Positions 16,599 through 25,799 of a stretch of DNA of 64,000 nt are shown here, one piece after another. The first letter of the stretch is position 1, and every line of letters begins with the position of its first letter. This DNA is from Actinomycetota bacterium (lineage in GTDB: Bacteria > Actinomycetota > CADDZG01 > JAHWKV01): NCBI GenBank assembly GCA_030447305.1, contig JAUJPC010000001.1:451998-515997 (forward strand), given 5' to 3'. The position numbers and the translations under genes are program-made. The notes beneath the pieces are model-generated. The model made no database searches. It was not told where the DNA came from and was given only the letters and a program-made list of their open reading frames with translations.

Positions 16599-17245
16599 TC
16601 GCTCAGCGCAAGATCCGCGGCTCTGAGATCCTGAAAGAGCCGGGCGAACAGCGTTTCGGGATTTTTCGAGGCAACCTCAGCCGCCGCCGCTGCGTCGTCC
16701 ACGTCGGCGAGCTCATCGACCTCACTCCACCGGAGGCCCCGAGCCTTGAAACACCTGCGCTGATGCGCCAGGGTGTCCGGCCTGCTCATGGGGACGTCGA
16801 CAAAGGCGGAGGCATCGGGCCTGTTGAGGCCGGCGAGCCACCATCCCCCGTCCGTGGCCGGCCCCAGAACCGCATCGATGCCGGGCGCGGCCAGCCTCTG
16901 GGCGGCATGCTGGAGCAGGCCCGAGGTGACCTGCGGGGTATCCATCCCGATCAACAGCGCAGGCTGGCCGATATCGACGAAGGCGGCACCGATGCGCTCG
17001 GCATGGCCGTGTCCACGCTGGCTTATCACCTCGAAGCCCGGTGGCAGCCAGGGACCCGGACTGCCCTCAAGGACCAGGATCCGACGTGGCGCGGGTGTCG
17101 AGACAACGGCTTGCAGGACATCGCTCAGCATGGCCGCTGCCAGCTGGGCGCACTCCTCGAGGTTGAACGGCGGGCTGAGGCGGGTCTTGCTTCGGCCCGG
17201 CCCGGGTTCTTTGGCGAGCACCCCGATTGCCGCTGCCGGGTTCAT
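16595..17245 (-). CDS. DUF2064/TIGR04282-type glycosyltransferase
   Basis: 216 residues. The start AAIGVLAKEPGPGRSKTRLS is the nucleotide-binding P-loop of the DUF2064 group, related to GT-A/CofC nucleotidyltransferases. LLIGMDTPQVTSGLL carries the metal-binding Asp (DTP here, DSP in most relatives), and AVLGPATDGGWWLAGL is the second family signature. It overlaps both the glycosyltransferase upstream and the methyltransferase downstream by 4 nt. It probably transfers or activates a sugar; the product is unknown. Confidence 0.88.
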   Translation of the reverse strand: MNPAAAIGVLAKEPGPGRSKTRLSPPFNLEECAQLAAAMLSDVLQAVVSTPAPRRILVLEGSPGPWLPPGFEVISQRGHGHAERIGAAFVDIGQPALLIGMDTPQVTSGLLQHAAQRLAAPGIDAVLGPATDGGWWLAGLNRPDASAFVDVPMSRPDTLAHQRRCFKARGLRWSEVDELADVDDAAAAAEVASKNPETLFARLFQDLRAADLALSE

Positions 17246-17886
17246 CGCAACAGGCCGCTCATATCGGCGATCGTTCGCACCGTGCCCGTAACCGTGCCGG
17301 TCACCTTCGATTTGCCACCTCTGCGCGGAAGATATGGGACCGGCACCTCGGCAATCCGCCAGCCCGCCGATGCCGCTTTAAGTACCATCTCCAGCGGCCA
17401 TCCGAATCGGCGGTCTTGCAAGTCCAGCTGCAGGAGCGCCTTTCGACCGGCCGCCCGCATCGGTCCCAGATCGGCCAGTTTCACTGCCGTTCTTCGGCGA
17501 ACCTCCAGGGCGACGCAGCGGTTGGCCAGCCTGGCGTGCCATGGCCACGCTCCTTCGACGGATTGGCGCGCCCCCATAACAAGGCTTGCGATCCCTTCCT
17601 CCAGGGGCCTGACGACACTCGGCAGATACGCCGGGTCAAGGGAGCCGTCGCAGTCCATGAAGCAGACAGTTTCGCCGGTTGCCGCGCGCAGTCCGGCAAA
17701 ACAAGCCGCACCGAAGCCCCTCCGCGGCTCGACTACCACCGTTGCCCCAAGGGCCTCGGCCACAGGTCCGGATCCGTCGGTGGAGCCGTTGTCCACCACG
17801 ATAGGATGAAATTCTCGAGGCATCCGCTCGAGGACCCAGGGAATCGCAGCTGCCTCGTTTAGCACCGGCAGAATGACGTCGGCCAC
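17242..17886 (-). CDS. GT2 family glycosyltransferase (DPM/DpgS-like)
   Basis: 214 residues, GT-A fold. ADVILPVLNEAAAIPWVLER and VVDNGSTDGS are the UDP-sugar site, CFMDCDGSLDP is the DxD region, and the C-terminal RFGWPLEMVLKAA, then VPVPYLPRRGGKSKV are typical of polyprenyl-phosphate or glucosyl-3-phosphoglycerate-like GT2 enzymes. No membrane helices are present, so a cytosolic or peripheral enzyme. It is the first gene of the minus-strand operon, 79 nt from the divergent membrane-protein gene, so the two operons share a promoter region. Confidence 0.88.
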   Translation of the reverse strand: MADVILPVLNEAAAIPWVLERMPREFHPIVVDNGSTDGSGPVAEALGATVVVEPRRGFGAACFAGLRAATGETVCFMDCDGSLDPAYLPSVVRPLEEGIASLVMGARQSVEGAWPWHARLANRCVALEVRRRTAVKLADLGPMRAAGRKALLQLDLQDRRFGWPLEMVLKAASAGWRIAEVPVPYLPRRGGKSKVTGTVTGTVRTIADMSGLLR

Positions 17887-17965
17887 GTCCCGATCCTAGA
17901 CCCCGGCGGCGGTGAAAAGGGCTCCGAGGCTGGTTACAATTTCCTTAACTTCTTTGGCCTCAGGC

Positions 17966-19318
17966 ATGCCCGTCGGCCGTGGAGCGTACGATTCTTTCGT
18001 GCCGGCACAGGACTCGGCCCTCGAGCCAAGGGCCCAGACCGTTTCGCGGGGCGACTCGCCGCTGTTGGCGGCCGCCCTTCTCTCGCTCTACGCCGCGCTC
18101 ATCGTTGTCGCTCACCTCTGGGGCTCGTCGCTTGCTCGGGCCGACGTAAGAATAGGGTTGGAGGCGCCCCCGCTTTTCGGAAGGTTTGATCCGCGCTTTA
18201 CCTTTCGGATTCTCCCAGCCGTTGCATTCGCAGCTTTCGTCGTGATCTTTGGGCACCGTTCTTCGGCTGCATCGTCCTGGAGGACTCTTCTGGTCTCCGC
18301 CTTTGCCGGCGCGGCCGTTTGGGCGTTGGCTTTGGCGTGGGTGGACGGATGGAGGGCTGTGGTTGCTCCGGTCCTAAGCCCCTTGGACGCCTACTCGTTC
18401 CTGCATCGCTTGGCCGAACCAGCCGCGTTCCTCCGAACCTTCACCATCAACATCGAGAGTTCTCCCATTCACGTTCAAAGCCACCCTCCCGGCCTGCCAT
18501 TGTTGCTTTACCTTCTTGACTCCTCAGGTCTGGGCAGCGCCGGCATAGTGGCGGCTATTTTCATTGCAGCCGGCGCCGCGGCGGCTCCGGCGGTCCTGGT
18601 GGCCGTGAAGGCGGTATCGGGAGAGCCGCTTGCTCGCTCGGCCGCCCCGTGGCTTGTCCTCGCTCCTTATGCGGTATGGATTGCCACCTCAGCCGACGCA
18701 TTGTACGCGGGGGTGGCCGCCTGGGCGGTCGCGCTAATCGTTTCGTCAGAGTCCGTCAACCGTCTGCGCCCATTCACCGGAGGTCTGTTATTCGGCGGCG
18801 GGTTGTTTCTCACCTATGGAGCCGCCGCACTGGCGGTGATACCGGCGGCCGTAGCGGTGGCAAGGCGGAGCTTCAAGCCCCTTGCATATGCAGCAGTTGG
18901 GACAGGATTTGTCCTGGCGGCATTTGGCTTTTTCGGGTTCTGGTGGCTCGATGGCCTCCAGGCGACAAGGATCCAGTACTACAAAGGGCTGGCAGGCTTC
19001 CGGCCCTACAGTTACTTTCTGCTCTCCAACCTTGCGGCTTTGGCCATTGGCTGCGGCCCTGCGGCGCTAGTTGGCCTGGCGGCATGGAGAGGCAAAACTC
19101 AAGATGCGACGATCTATCTGGTGGCCGGAGGACTGCTAGCAGTGAGCGCCGCCAACCTCAGCGGCCTCTCGAAGGGCGAGGTAGAGCGTATCTGGCTCCT
19201 GTTCATGCCCTGGATCGTTCTTGCCGCAGCCTTTATCGTTCGGGGCGGGCGGTGGTGGCTCGCCAGCAGCGCCGCTTCCGCCATCCTCGTACAGGTTCTG
19301 GTGGTGACGCCGTGGTAG
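17966..19318 (+). CDS. Polytopic membrane protein, GT-C-like
   Basis: About 450 residues with roughly ten hydrophobic helices. A first helix at LLAAALLSLYAALIVVAHLW is followed by an extracytoplasmic loop with FGRFDPRFTFR, and a later loop has HVQSHPPGLPLLLYLL, reminiscent of the HPPG motif of GT-C/PMT-like proteins. The start is uncertain: GTG 17912, ATG 17966 and GTG 17999 are all in frame and none has a strong ribosome-binding site. The stop overlaps the response-regulator start. A role in sugar transfer from a lipid carrier fits the GT2, DUF2064 and epimerase genes nearby, but is inferred. Confidence 0.75.
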   Translation: MPVGRGAYDSFVPAQDSALEPRAQTVSRGDSPLLAAALLSLYAALIVVAHLWGSSLARADVRIGLEAPPLFGRFDPRFTFRILPAVAFAAFVVIFGHRSSAASSWRTLLVSAFAGAAVWALALAWVDGWRAVVAPVLSPLDAYSFLHRLAEPAAFLRTFTINIESSPIHVQSHPPGLPLLLYLLDSSGLGSAGIVAAIFIAAGAAAAPAVLVAVKAVSGEPLARSAAPWLVLAPYAVWIATSADALYAGVAAWAVALIVSSESVNRLRPFTGGLLFGGGLFLTYGAAALAVIPAAVAVARRSFKPLAYAAVGTGFVLAAFGFFGFWWLDGLQATRIQYYKGLAGFRPYSYFLLSNLAALAIGCGPAALVGLAAWRGKTQDATIYLVAGGLLAVSAANLSGLSKGEVERIWLLFMPWIVLAAAFIVRGGRWWLASSAASAILVQVLVVTPW

Positions 19319-20006
19319 GCGATGACGGATCACGCCGGGTGCTTGTGGTGGAGGATGATCCCACGGTCTCAGAGGTCGTCACGAAGTACCTGGAGCGAGA
19401 CGGTTTCATGGTGACCTCGACCGCCGACGGTCTGGAGGCCCTGCGAATTGCGGAGCATGAGGCGCCCGACCTGGTAGTGCTGGACCTCATGCTGCCGGGC
19501 ATCGACGGGCACGAGGTGTTTCGCCGGCTGCGACTGAAAAGCGAGGTGCCGGTAGTGATGCTAACTGCAAAGATCGAGGAGGCCGATCGAGTGCGCGGGC
19601 TCGAGGTGGGAGCCGACGACTACGTGGTCAAACCGTTTTCACCTCGGGAGTTGACTCTGCGGGTCAAAGCCATTATCAAGCGAAGGGCGGCAGACCGATC
19701 AACTGCGGCCGATAGTGTCGTTGCCGGCGACATCCGCGTGAACCTCATATCAAGAGAAGTAGTCGTGTCGGGGGAACACATCGCTCTTACCGCCCTCGAG
19801 TTCGACCTTTTGAGCTTTATCATGCGTCACCCAACAAAGTCTTCAGCCGTGAGGCGCTGCTGGAGCGGGTCTGGGGCTATCAATTTGGTGACACCTCCAC
19901 CGTGACGGTCCACATCAGAAGGCTGCGAGAAAAAATCGAGCGGGATCCGGTCTCGCCGGCTCACGTGGTGACCGTCTGGGGCGTCGGGTACAAGTTCAGC
20001 CCATGA
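19312..20006 (+). pseudogene. OmpR-type response regulator with one frameshift
   Basis: The GTG start at 19312 overlaps the membrane-protein stop. The receiver domain is complete: RVLVVEDDPTVSEVVTKYLE, LVVLDLMLPGIDG with the phospho-Asp, VVMLTAKIEEADRV, and DDYVVKPFSPREL with the Lys. The winged helix begins ([24 protein letters not shown]) and breaks at CACCCAAC (about 19831). One missing base there restores [35 protein letters not shown] and [10 protein letters not shown], ending at TGA 20006, which overlaps the kinase ATG. As written, the protein loses DNA binding. Since the kinase is intact and coupled, a sequence error is at least as likely as true decay. Confidence 0.8.
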
Positions 20007-21214
20007 TCATTCTTGCGCTGCTCGCAGTCCTGCTCGGAGGATTTACCACCGCAGTGGTGGCTTCGGTGCTGAAGATACCCTCCTCCGATGCTATCAAGCT
20101 CTCGATGTTGGCGGCGGGCGGCGCCGTAGCGGCGGGCGGCGTTGGGGCTGCGGCCCTTCATGCCTTACGGCGCCGCTCAATCGCAGCCCAATCGGTGGTG
20201 GTGGCCTTTACCTCGCTGGGGGCCGTGGGGGCCGGGGCGTTGCTTGCGGCCCGCGCGATGTTCATCTCCACCCATGACCTCGCCGCCCTGGTGGTGGTCC
20301 TTTTTTCGGCGCTGACCGTTGGGCTGGTGATCGCGTTCCTCCTCGGTCGCCGGGTCGGCGAGGCCAGCCGCAATCTCTCCTCTGCGGCTCGAAGCATTGC
20401 AGAGGGAGAGTCCAAGAGCTTTGCCTCCGAGGCGGAGCCGCTGGAGCTCGCAACTTTGGCGCGCGAGCTCGAGGAGATGCGCACCAAGCTCGAGGAGACC
20501 AGAGCCAGCGAAAGAACGATGGACGCGTCGCGCCGGGAGCTGGTGACGTGGGTATCGCATGACCTAAGGACTCCGCTGGCTGATATCAGAGCCATGGCCG
20601 AGGCCTTGGAGGACGGTGTCGTAACGGACGCCGAGACGATTGGCCGCTATTACCGCACCCTTCGCCAGGAATCCGACCGACTTGCTCACCTGGTCGACGA
20701 CCTTTTCGAGCTCAGCCGGATCAACTCCGGAGCGCTCGAGCTCAACTACACTCCTGTTTCGCTGGCAGACCTCGTGTCCGATGCCCTGGCGGGCGCAGCG
20801 GCATTGGCGGAGATCAAGGGCGTGAGGTTGAACGGCGCGGTGACCGGCCGGCCGGTGGTAGTGGAGGCATCGATCTCGGAGGTTAGCCGGGTACTCCACA
20901 ACCTGCTGGAGAACGCGATCCGCCATACGCCGCCCGAAGGAGCGGTAAGCGTCGAGGCAGGTCTCGCCGATGGGCATGCCGTGGTGACAGTCACCGACGC
21001 GTGTGGCGGGATCCCCGAGACCGACCTCACAAGAGTGTTCGACCTCGCATTCCGCGGAAAAGCAGCGCGCACCCCGGATTCCAACGGCGGTGGTGGGCTT
21101 GGCCTAGCAATAGCGCGTGGAATAGTGGAGGCGCACAATGGAAGGATCGAGGTGCACAACCTGCAGCCCGGATGCCGTTTCACGGTTCACCTTCCACTCA
21201 CTCGGGCCTCGTGA
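20003..21214 (+). CDS. Membrane sensor histidine kinase
   Basis: 403 residues. Four hydrophobic helices lie in residues 1-115 with very short loops, so the input is probably sensed in the membrane. A HAMP-like linker ([20 protein letters not shown]) and coiled coil lead to the H-box [12 protein letters not shown]. The N-box [10 protein letters not shown], the G1 box DACGGIPE and G2 [12 protein letters not shown] follow. The start overlaps the regulator stop by ATGA and the stop overlaps the epimerase start by GTGA. It is the partner of the frameshifted response regulator. Confidence 0.92.
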   Translation: MIILALLAVLLGGFTTAVVASVLKIPSSDAIKLSMLAAGGAVAAGGVGAAALHALRRRSIAAQSVVVAFTSLGAVGAGALLAARAMFISTHDLAALVVVLFSALTVGLVIAFLLGRRVGEASRNLSSAARSIAEGESKSFASEAEPLELATLARELEEMRTKLEETRASERTMDASRRELVTWVSHDLRTPLADIRAMAEALEDGVVTDAETIGRYYRTLRQESDRLAHLVDDLFELSRINSGALELNYTPVSLADLVSDALAGAAALAEIKGVRLNGAVTGRPVVVEASISEVSRVLHNLLENAIRHTPPEGAVSVEAGLADGHAVVTVTDACGGIPETDLTRVFDLAFRGKAARTPDSNGGGGLGLAIARGIVEAHNGRIEVHNLQPGCRFTVHLPLTRAS

Positions 21215-22299
21215 GGGTTCTTGTAACCGGCGGCGCAGGGTTCATCGGTTCCCACGTGGTCGACGCCCTGTTGGCCGCCGGCCACCAGGTCCGGGTTCTC
21301 GACTGCCTGCATCGGCTCTCGCATCAAAGTCCGCCCGACTATCTCAACCCGGGAGCCGACTACCTGCTGGATGACATAAGGGATCCTGCGGCAGTCGACG
21401 AAGCCATCGACGGCGCAGACGCGGTTAGTCATCAAGCTGCGGTAGTGGGCCTGGGGGTCGACTTCGCCGACATTGCGGAGTACGTCTCGGTGAACTGCCA
21501 GGGCACCGCAAACTTGCTCAACGCCCTGTGGGCGGCAAGGTTCCGGGGGAGACTTGTGCTGGCCAGCAGCATGGTGGTTTACGGCGAAGGCAGGTATCGC
21601 TGCTCCGAGCATGGCCTGGTTGCTCCAGCGCCCCGCCGCCCAGACCATCTGGTGGCCGACCTCTTCGAGCCACCCTGTCCCATGTGCGCATGCCCGCTCT
21701 CGCCTGAGGCAGTCCCCGAGGATGCACCGTTGCGGCCACTGAGCATCTATGCGGCAACCAAGCTGCATCAGGAGCACCTATGCGACGCATTCGCCGTATC
21801 GACCGGAGCCCAAGTGATCTCACTGCGGTACCACAACGTGTACGGGGCGAGGATGCCCTTCGGCACTCCATATGCCGGAGTAGCCAGCATGTTTCGAAGC
21901 AGCCTGGAGCAGGAGCGATCTCCGCAGGTTTTCGAGGATGGGTCTCAGATTCGGGATTTCGTGCACGTCAGCGACGTAGCTCGCGCCAACATCCTTGCCC
22001 TGGGGGCACCTGAGGGCGTAACCGGTCCATTCAACATCTGTAGCGGCACTCCGAGGACTTTGAAGGAGGTGGCGGACCGATTGTCGGAGGCTTACGGTAG
22101 CGGCGCCCCGCAGCCGGTAATAACCGGCACTTTCAGACCCTCCGATGTGAGGCATGTGTTTGCCGATCCCGCCCGAGCTCGGGGGGAGCTGGGCTTTTCT
22201 GCCCGGGTTGCGCTAGACGACGGCATGCGCCGGTTCGCAAAAGAAAGCCTCCGAGCAGGACCCGCTTCGACATCGGGCAATAAGGCACCTCAACCCTGA
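21211..22299 (+). CDS. NAD-dependent sugar-nucleotide epimerase/dehydratase
   Basis: 362 residues from GTG 21211 (GTGA overlap with the kinase). An extended SDR fold is clear: VTGGAGFIGSHVVDALLAAG binds NAD, LASSMVVYGEG supplies the Ser, YAATKLHQEH the catalytic YxxxK, and YHNVYGARM follows. Between strand and helix is an inserted CPMCACPLSP, a pair of CxxC-like cysteines also seen in relatives and possibly metal-binding. It likely makes a nucleotide sugar used by the glycosyltransferases of the divergent operon. Confidence 0.9.
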   Translation: MRVLVTGGAGFIGSHVVDALLAAGHQVRVLDCLHRLSHQSPPDYLNPGADYLLDDIRDPAAVDEAIDGADAVSHQAAVVGLGVDFADIAEYVSVNCQGTANLLNALWAARFRGRLVLASSMVVYGEGRYRCSEHGLVAPAPRRPDHLVADLFEPPCPMCACPLSPEAVPEDAPLRPLSIYAATKLHQEHLCDAFAVSTGAQVISLRYHNVYGARMPFGTPYAGVASMFRSSLEQERSPQVFEDGSQIRDFVHVSDVARANILALGAPEGVTGPFNICSGTPRTLKEVADRLSEAYGSGAPQPVITGTFRPSDVRHVFADPARARGELGFSARVALDDGMRRFAKESLRAGPASTSGNKAPQP

Positions 22300-22939
22300 T
22301 CATTCGGCCTCCAACCTCGCCGGTGCCCCCAAGGGCGGCGGGCGTTCATATGCGCAGTCTGGCCACACCAGCAGGACAGCCAAGCTTCAAACTCCCCATT
22401 CGAAGCTGATCGATTCGGTTCCTTTGCTGCAAGCCGGCCCGAAACCTCTCCGCCATTGCCCCTTGTCCCGGTGAGCCGACACGACCAGCCGTCGTCAACC
22501 AACAGTGGCTGCCCTTCCGGGAAGTGCCACCCGACATGACCTTGGAGTCGTAGGCAGCGGCCACTCGCCTTGCGGTATCGCAGTTGGATCCCATCGCACC
22601 TAGGGAGGAACCCGCTCGATGTTTGACGCGCAGGCCTGGGATGCGGGCGAAAACACGGCAGGCGGCGGTGGTGCCGCGGGCGGATTTGCCGGCGGAGGAA
22701 CCGGCCCCGGGCCTTAGTCACGGCCGCTCAGTCGGGGGAGAGGCGCGGGGTGGGCCCGTAGGTGCCGATTCCGTTGCAGATGGCGGGACGACCGAGGACG
22801 AAGGTGAGGCTTCCGGGCCAATTTCCGGCGTAGGTGACTGGCTCGACAAGCTTGAGGTTATAGAAGGTCCGCCGCTACATCCTGCCAGTAAGACAATCAG
22901 GCACAACGAGGGCGGACAATGAATGATCGAACCTCCCAT
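22290..22939 (-). pseudogene. Possible decayed lipoprotein gene
   Basis: From 22939 one frame reads a signal peptide with lipobox (LCLIVLLAGCSGG) and then a Ser/Pro-rich linker ending in a stop at 22718. A Pro-rich piece (PVPPPANPPAAPPPPAVFSP) continues in a second frame, and a third frame reads SGRCLRLQGHVGWHFPEGQP and PLLVDDGWSCRLTG, which look like folded protein. Two shifts would join them. No family is recognised, so this is a weak call; the rest of 22300-23115 shows nothing else. Confidence 0.3.
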
Positions 22940-23115
22940 CCCACCCTTGCGTCAGCCGAGCAAGTGAGTACGTTGATCGTCCAATGGCTGGCTGGAGGGA
23001 CGGATGACGAAAGGAAGCTGACGCACACCTGCCGAATGGATGAGGGCCCTCTGCCGGTCGAGAATTTGCCACGGGCATGGCGCGGCCCAGCGTTCTCTAG
23101 CCGCTAGCTTGAGTG

Positions 23116-24408
23116 TTAGAGAGACTGCCTGACTAGCTCCGAGGCGAGTTCGTGTGCTCGGTCGAGGAGTGGACGATGCCACCACCTTTCCAGATCGATC
23201 TCATTGGCCGACGCCAGGTCATCGAGGAAGTGGGCGGCCAGCTCTTTCACTATTTCCCGGTCGTCTATGCTGACATTGAGCTCCTCCTCCAGTGCAAACG
23301 AGCGGTTGTCGAAGTTGGCCGAGCCGACGTTGGCCCATCCGTCGTCCACGAGAATGACCTTCGCGTGGAGCCGAGCTTTTTCGTACTCGAACATCCGAAC
23401 CCCGTCCTCCAGCAGCCGACCGTAGGAGTGTTGGCCCGCCTTGCGAACCACCTCTTTGTCAATCGGCCGGCCATTCACCAGGATGCGGACGTCGACCCCC
23501 CGCCGGGCGGCCTCGCAAAGGGCATCAACGAAACCCGAGCGAGGTGCGAAATACGCTGTGGTGATCCACAACCGCTCCCGGGCACCTTCGATCGCAGCCA
23601 GGAATAGGGTCTCGGTTGCAGTGCTTCCGCCCGTCGGGGAGCTCCGGAGCACGAGGATAGGCACGCCGTCATCAAAGGGCTCGAGCTCCGGTAGGTGTTC
23701 CGGTCCAGGGATTTGTCCCATTGTCTCAACCCAGTTCTCGAGAAAGGCGCCCATGACGTCCCGGACCACCGGACCCTCGATCCTGACGTGGGTTTCCCGC
23801 CAGCGGTCCGGCTTCTCGACGTTGCCCTCCCACTCCTCGGCGATCCCCACTCCCCCTGCGAATGCCACCCTGCCGTCGATAACCAGAACCCGCCGGTGCA
23901 TGCGGTTGTTCGCTTTTCCAAGCTGATACCACCGGATCGGCCTGAACCAGCCGACCACGACACCGGATCGCTCAAGCATCTCGACAACATCGCGGTCGAG
24001 CTTGGCGGAACCCCAGGCGTCCAGGAGAACTCGTACCTGGACCCCTGACCGAGCGCGCTCCGCCAAGGCATCGGCGATGTCACTTGCAGCTTTCCCCGCC
24101 CACCAGATGTAGGCGGAAAAGCTGATGCTCTCCGTCGCTGATCTGATCCCATCCAACATCGCCGGGAAGATTTCGTGGCCGTTGCGCAGGATCGCCACGC
24201 GGTTGCCGCCCCGTTGCGGCGCCTGAGTCAGTGCCTCTACGAGTCGGACAAAACCGCGGCTCCCTGGAGGGGGAGGCGATGAAATGTCTATGGTCTTGGC
24301 TGCCACCCGGCGAAACTTCGCGGCTTTGAAAGCGTACAGGGCTGCAAGACCCAAGCCGAACACCCCCGCGCCCATACCAAAGCGTCGCGGGAAAGAACCT
24401 CTGTTCAT
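23116..24408 (-). CDS. Phospholipase D family / cardiolipin synthase-like protein
   Basis: 430 residues from ATG 24408; ATG 24435 is possible. One membrane helix at the N-terminus (FGMGAGVFGLGLAALYAFKA) anchors it. Two HKD regions follow: NNRMHRRVLVIDGRVAFAGG and LHAKVILVDDGWANVGSANF with NRSF. The second is standard HxK(x)4D; the first has Arg in place of the Lys, which may weaken or change catalysis. Cardiolipin synthases join two phosphatidylglycerols or related lipids at the membrane. Substrate not proven. Confidence 0.88.
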   Translation of the reverse strand: MNRGSFPRRFGMGAGVFGLGLAALYAFKAAKFRRVAAKTIDISSPPPPGSRGFVRLVEALTQAPQRGGNRVAILRNGHEIFPAMLDGIRSATESISFSAYIWWAGKAASDIADALAERARSGVQVRVLLDAWGSAKLDRDVVEMLERSGVVVGWFRPIRWYQLGKANNRMHRRVLVIDGRVAFAGGVGIAEEWEGNVEKPDRWRETHVRIEGPVVRDVMGAFLENWVETMGQIPGPEHLPELEPFDDGVPILVLRSSPTGGSTATETLFLAAIEGARERLWITTAYFAPRSGFVDALCEAARRGVDVRILVNGRPIDKEVVRKAGQHSYGRLLEDGVRMFEYEKARLHAKVILVDDGWANVGSANFDNRSFALEEELNVSIDDREIVKELAAHFLDDLASANEIDLERWWHRPLLDRAHELASELVRQSL

Positions 24409-24490
24409 GGGAATCGACCTTATCGATTTGTGCAAGGAGTCGACGACTCCGGTTCGGCCCGGCCCTAATGTAAGAAATTATCCGAATCGC

Positions 24491-25108
24491 CTAAGCTTTG
24501 TAAGCCTCAGACGGGATGGGATTTAACTTCAGTGATCGGGCAACTGCCATCAAGACCGCCGCCGCTGTTTGCCCCGTAGTTGCCGACCACTCGTGCCCTT
24601 CAGTGGTATCTAGATAAGACGGGCCGGGCCCCGGTCCTCTATTCCAGTAGGTCCATGCTTGACCCGGAACCGTATAGCCGATGTCGATCAGGCCCTGCGC
24701 GACCTGCGATACCACGTGATGAGCACCATCCTCGTTGCCTGTGACCACAACCCCAGCAACCCGGTTGTACGCGACCGGTAACCCGTCGGGCCCCATCTCG
24801 CTGATCATCGCGTCCATCCGCTCAAGCACTCGCTGGGCGATGCTTGAGGGGTGGCCAAGCCAAGTTGGTGTCGCGAAGACCAAGATGTCGGACTCCAGGA
24901 GCTTGGAGTGGATGTGAGGCCACTGATCACCTTGGCCCTCGTCGGTTGTGACACCCGGAGGGACATGAAAATCGGTCACCCTGACTATCTCGGTGGTCAC
25001 CTCATGACCCTCGAGCTCCCGCACCAGCACGCCGGCTAATGCCTCCGTGTTGGACTGCTCGCTGGCGGCCTTCAATGTGCAGTTAAGAACCAGTGCTTTC
25101 AATATCAT
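24491..25108 (-). CDS. NADPH-dependent FMN reductase-like flavodoxin fold protein
   Basis: 205 residues. ALVLNCTLKAASEQSNTEAL is the FMN phosphate loop of the NADPH-dependent FMN reductase family. ILVFATPTWLGHPSSIAQRV binds the flavin ring, and VAGVVVTGNEDGAHHVV with NRGPGPGPSYLDT follows. It is a cytosolic oxidoreductase that may reduce quinones or free flavin. It stands 55 nt from the PLD start in the same direction. Confidence 0.88.
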   Translation of the reverse strand: MILKALVLNCTLKAASEQSNTEALAGVLVRELEGHEVTTEIVRVTDFHVPPGVTTDEGQGDQWPHIHSKLLESDILVFATPTWLGHPSSIAQRVLERMDAMISEMGPDGLPVAYNRVAGVVVTGNEDGAHHVVSQVAQGLIDIGYTVPGQAWTYWNRGPGPGPSYLDTTEGHEWSATTGQTAAAVLMAVARSLKLNPIPSEAYKA

Positions 25109-25220
25109 TCTCCAGAATCAGTGAATTGGCGAAAGAGTCAGCGCCCGTGCGGCTGAACTTCCTTGGAGGTTTCTTTGAAGGTCCCTGGAACCCTGCGGAC
25201 CGCGCCCTTGTCCACAATGT

Positions 25221-25664
25221 CTAGTGAAACAGGGCGACGAAGACAGCACTTGTGACGCCGGACAGGATGAACTTGTGGGCAAGGTCGGTTGTGACAGCTT
25301 TGGTTCCCCACTTCCAAGGCCACGGCGAGATGCCTAGACCTTTGTAGAGGAGCACGTCGCCAAACCAAAGCAAGACGAAATGCAGTGCTGAGGCCGCCAG
25401 TGGGCCCAGGGGCGTAAGCCCCAGCGCCCCCCGAAACAATCCCATGCTAATGCCGTGTCCCCAATGAACTGCCAGGCCCAGTTGCTTGACCTGAGCCGTG
25501 TTGCTGATCTTTGGCTCGAAAAGGACTGCCCCGACTTCCGCTGGGACCATGCTGTCTTTGCGTTGAGTCTTTGACTGCTCGACTCGTTCCGAGAGGGTTT
25601 GTGCCGTCGTACCAACTACTCCCGACACCATCCCCCAACCCAAAGCTGCCAATACGTCGACCAT
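25221..25664 (-). CDS. Small membrane protein of unknown function
   Basis: 147 residues with helices at ALGWGMVSGVVGTTAQTL, GISMGLFRGALGLTPLG, ALHFVLLWFGDVLLY and FILSGVTSAVFVALFH. HWGHG lies between, and the layout resembles YagU/DUF1440-type inner-membrane proteins, but the match is not firm. It lies between the flavin reductase and a TetR gene, possibly co-regulated. Confidence 0.7.
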   Translation of the reverse strand: MVDVLAALGWGMVSGVVGTTAQTLSERVEQSKTQRKDSMVPAEVGAVLFEPKISNTAQVKQLGLAVHWGHGISMGLFRGALGLTPLGPLAASALHFVLLWFGDVLLYKGLGISPWPWKWGTKAVTTDLAHKFILSGVTSAVFVALFH

Positions 25665-25799
25665 GCTCGCTCCTTAATCAGGTGACGCTTGGCATCTTCC
25701 GTAGACACTCAAGCGGCAGACTCGGCCGGCCTCGCCCGCGAGGCGCTGTACTGTTTAGTACACTCAAGAATCTTAAGCCAAGCCGGAGTTAAGGGTAGC

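Noticed and set aside
16550-17809. 419-codon plus-strand frame
   Set aside because: Antisense to three motif-bearing genes (DUF2064, GT2, methyltransferase).
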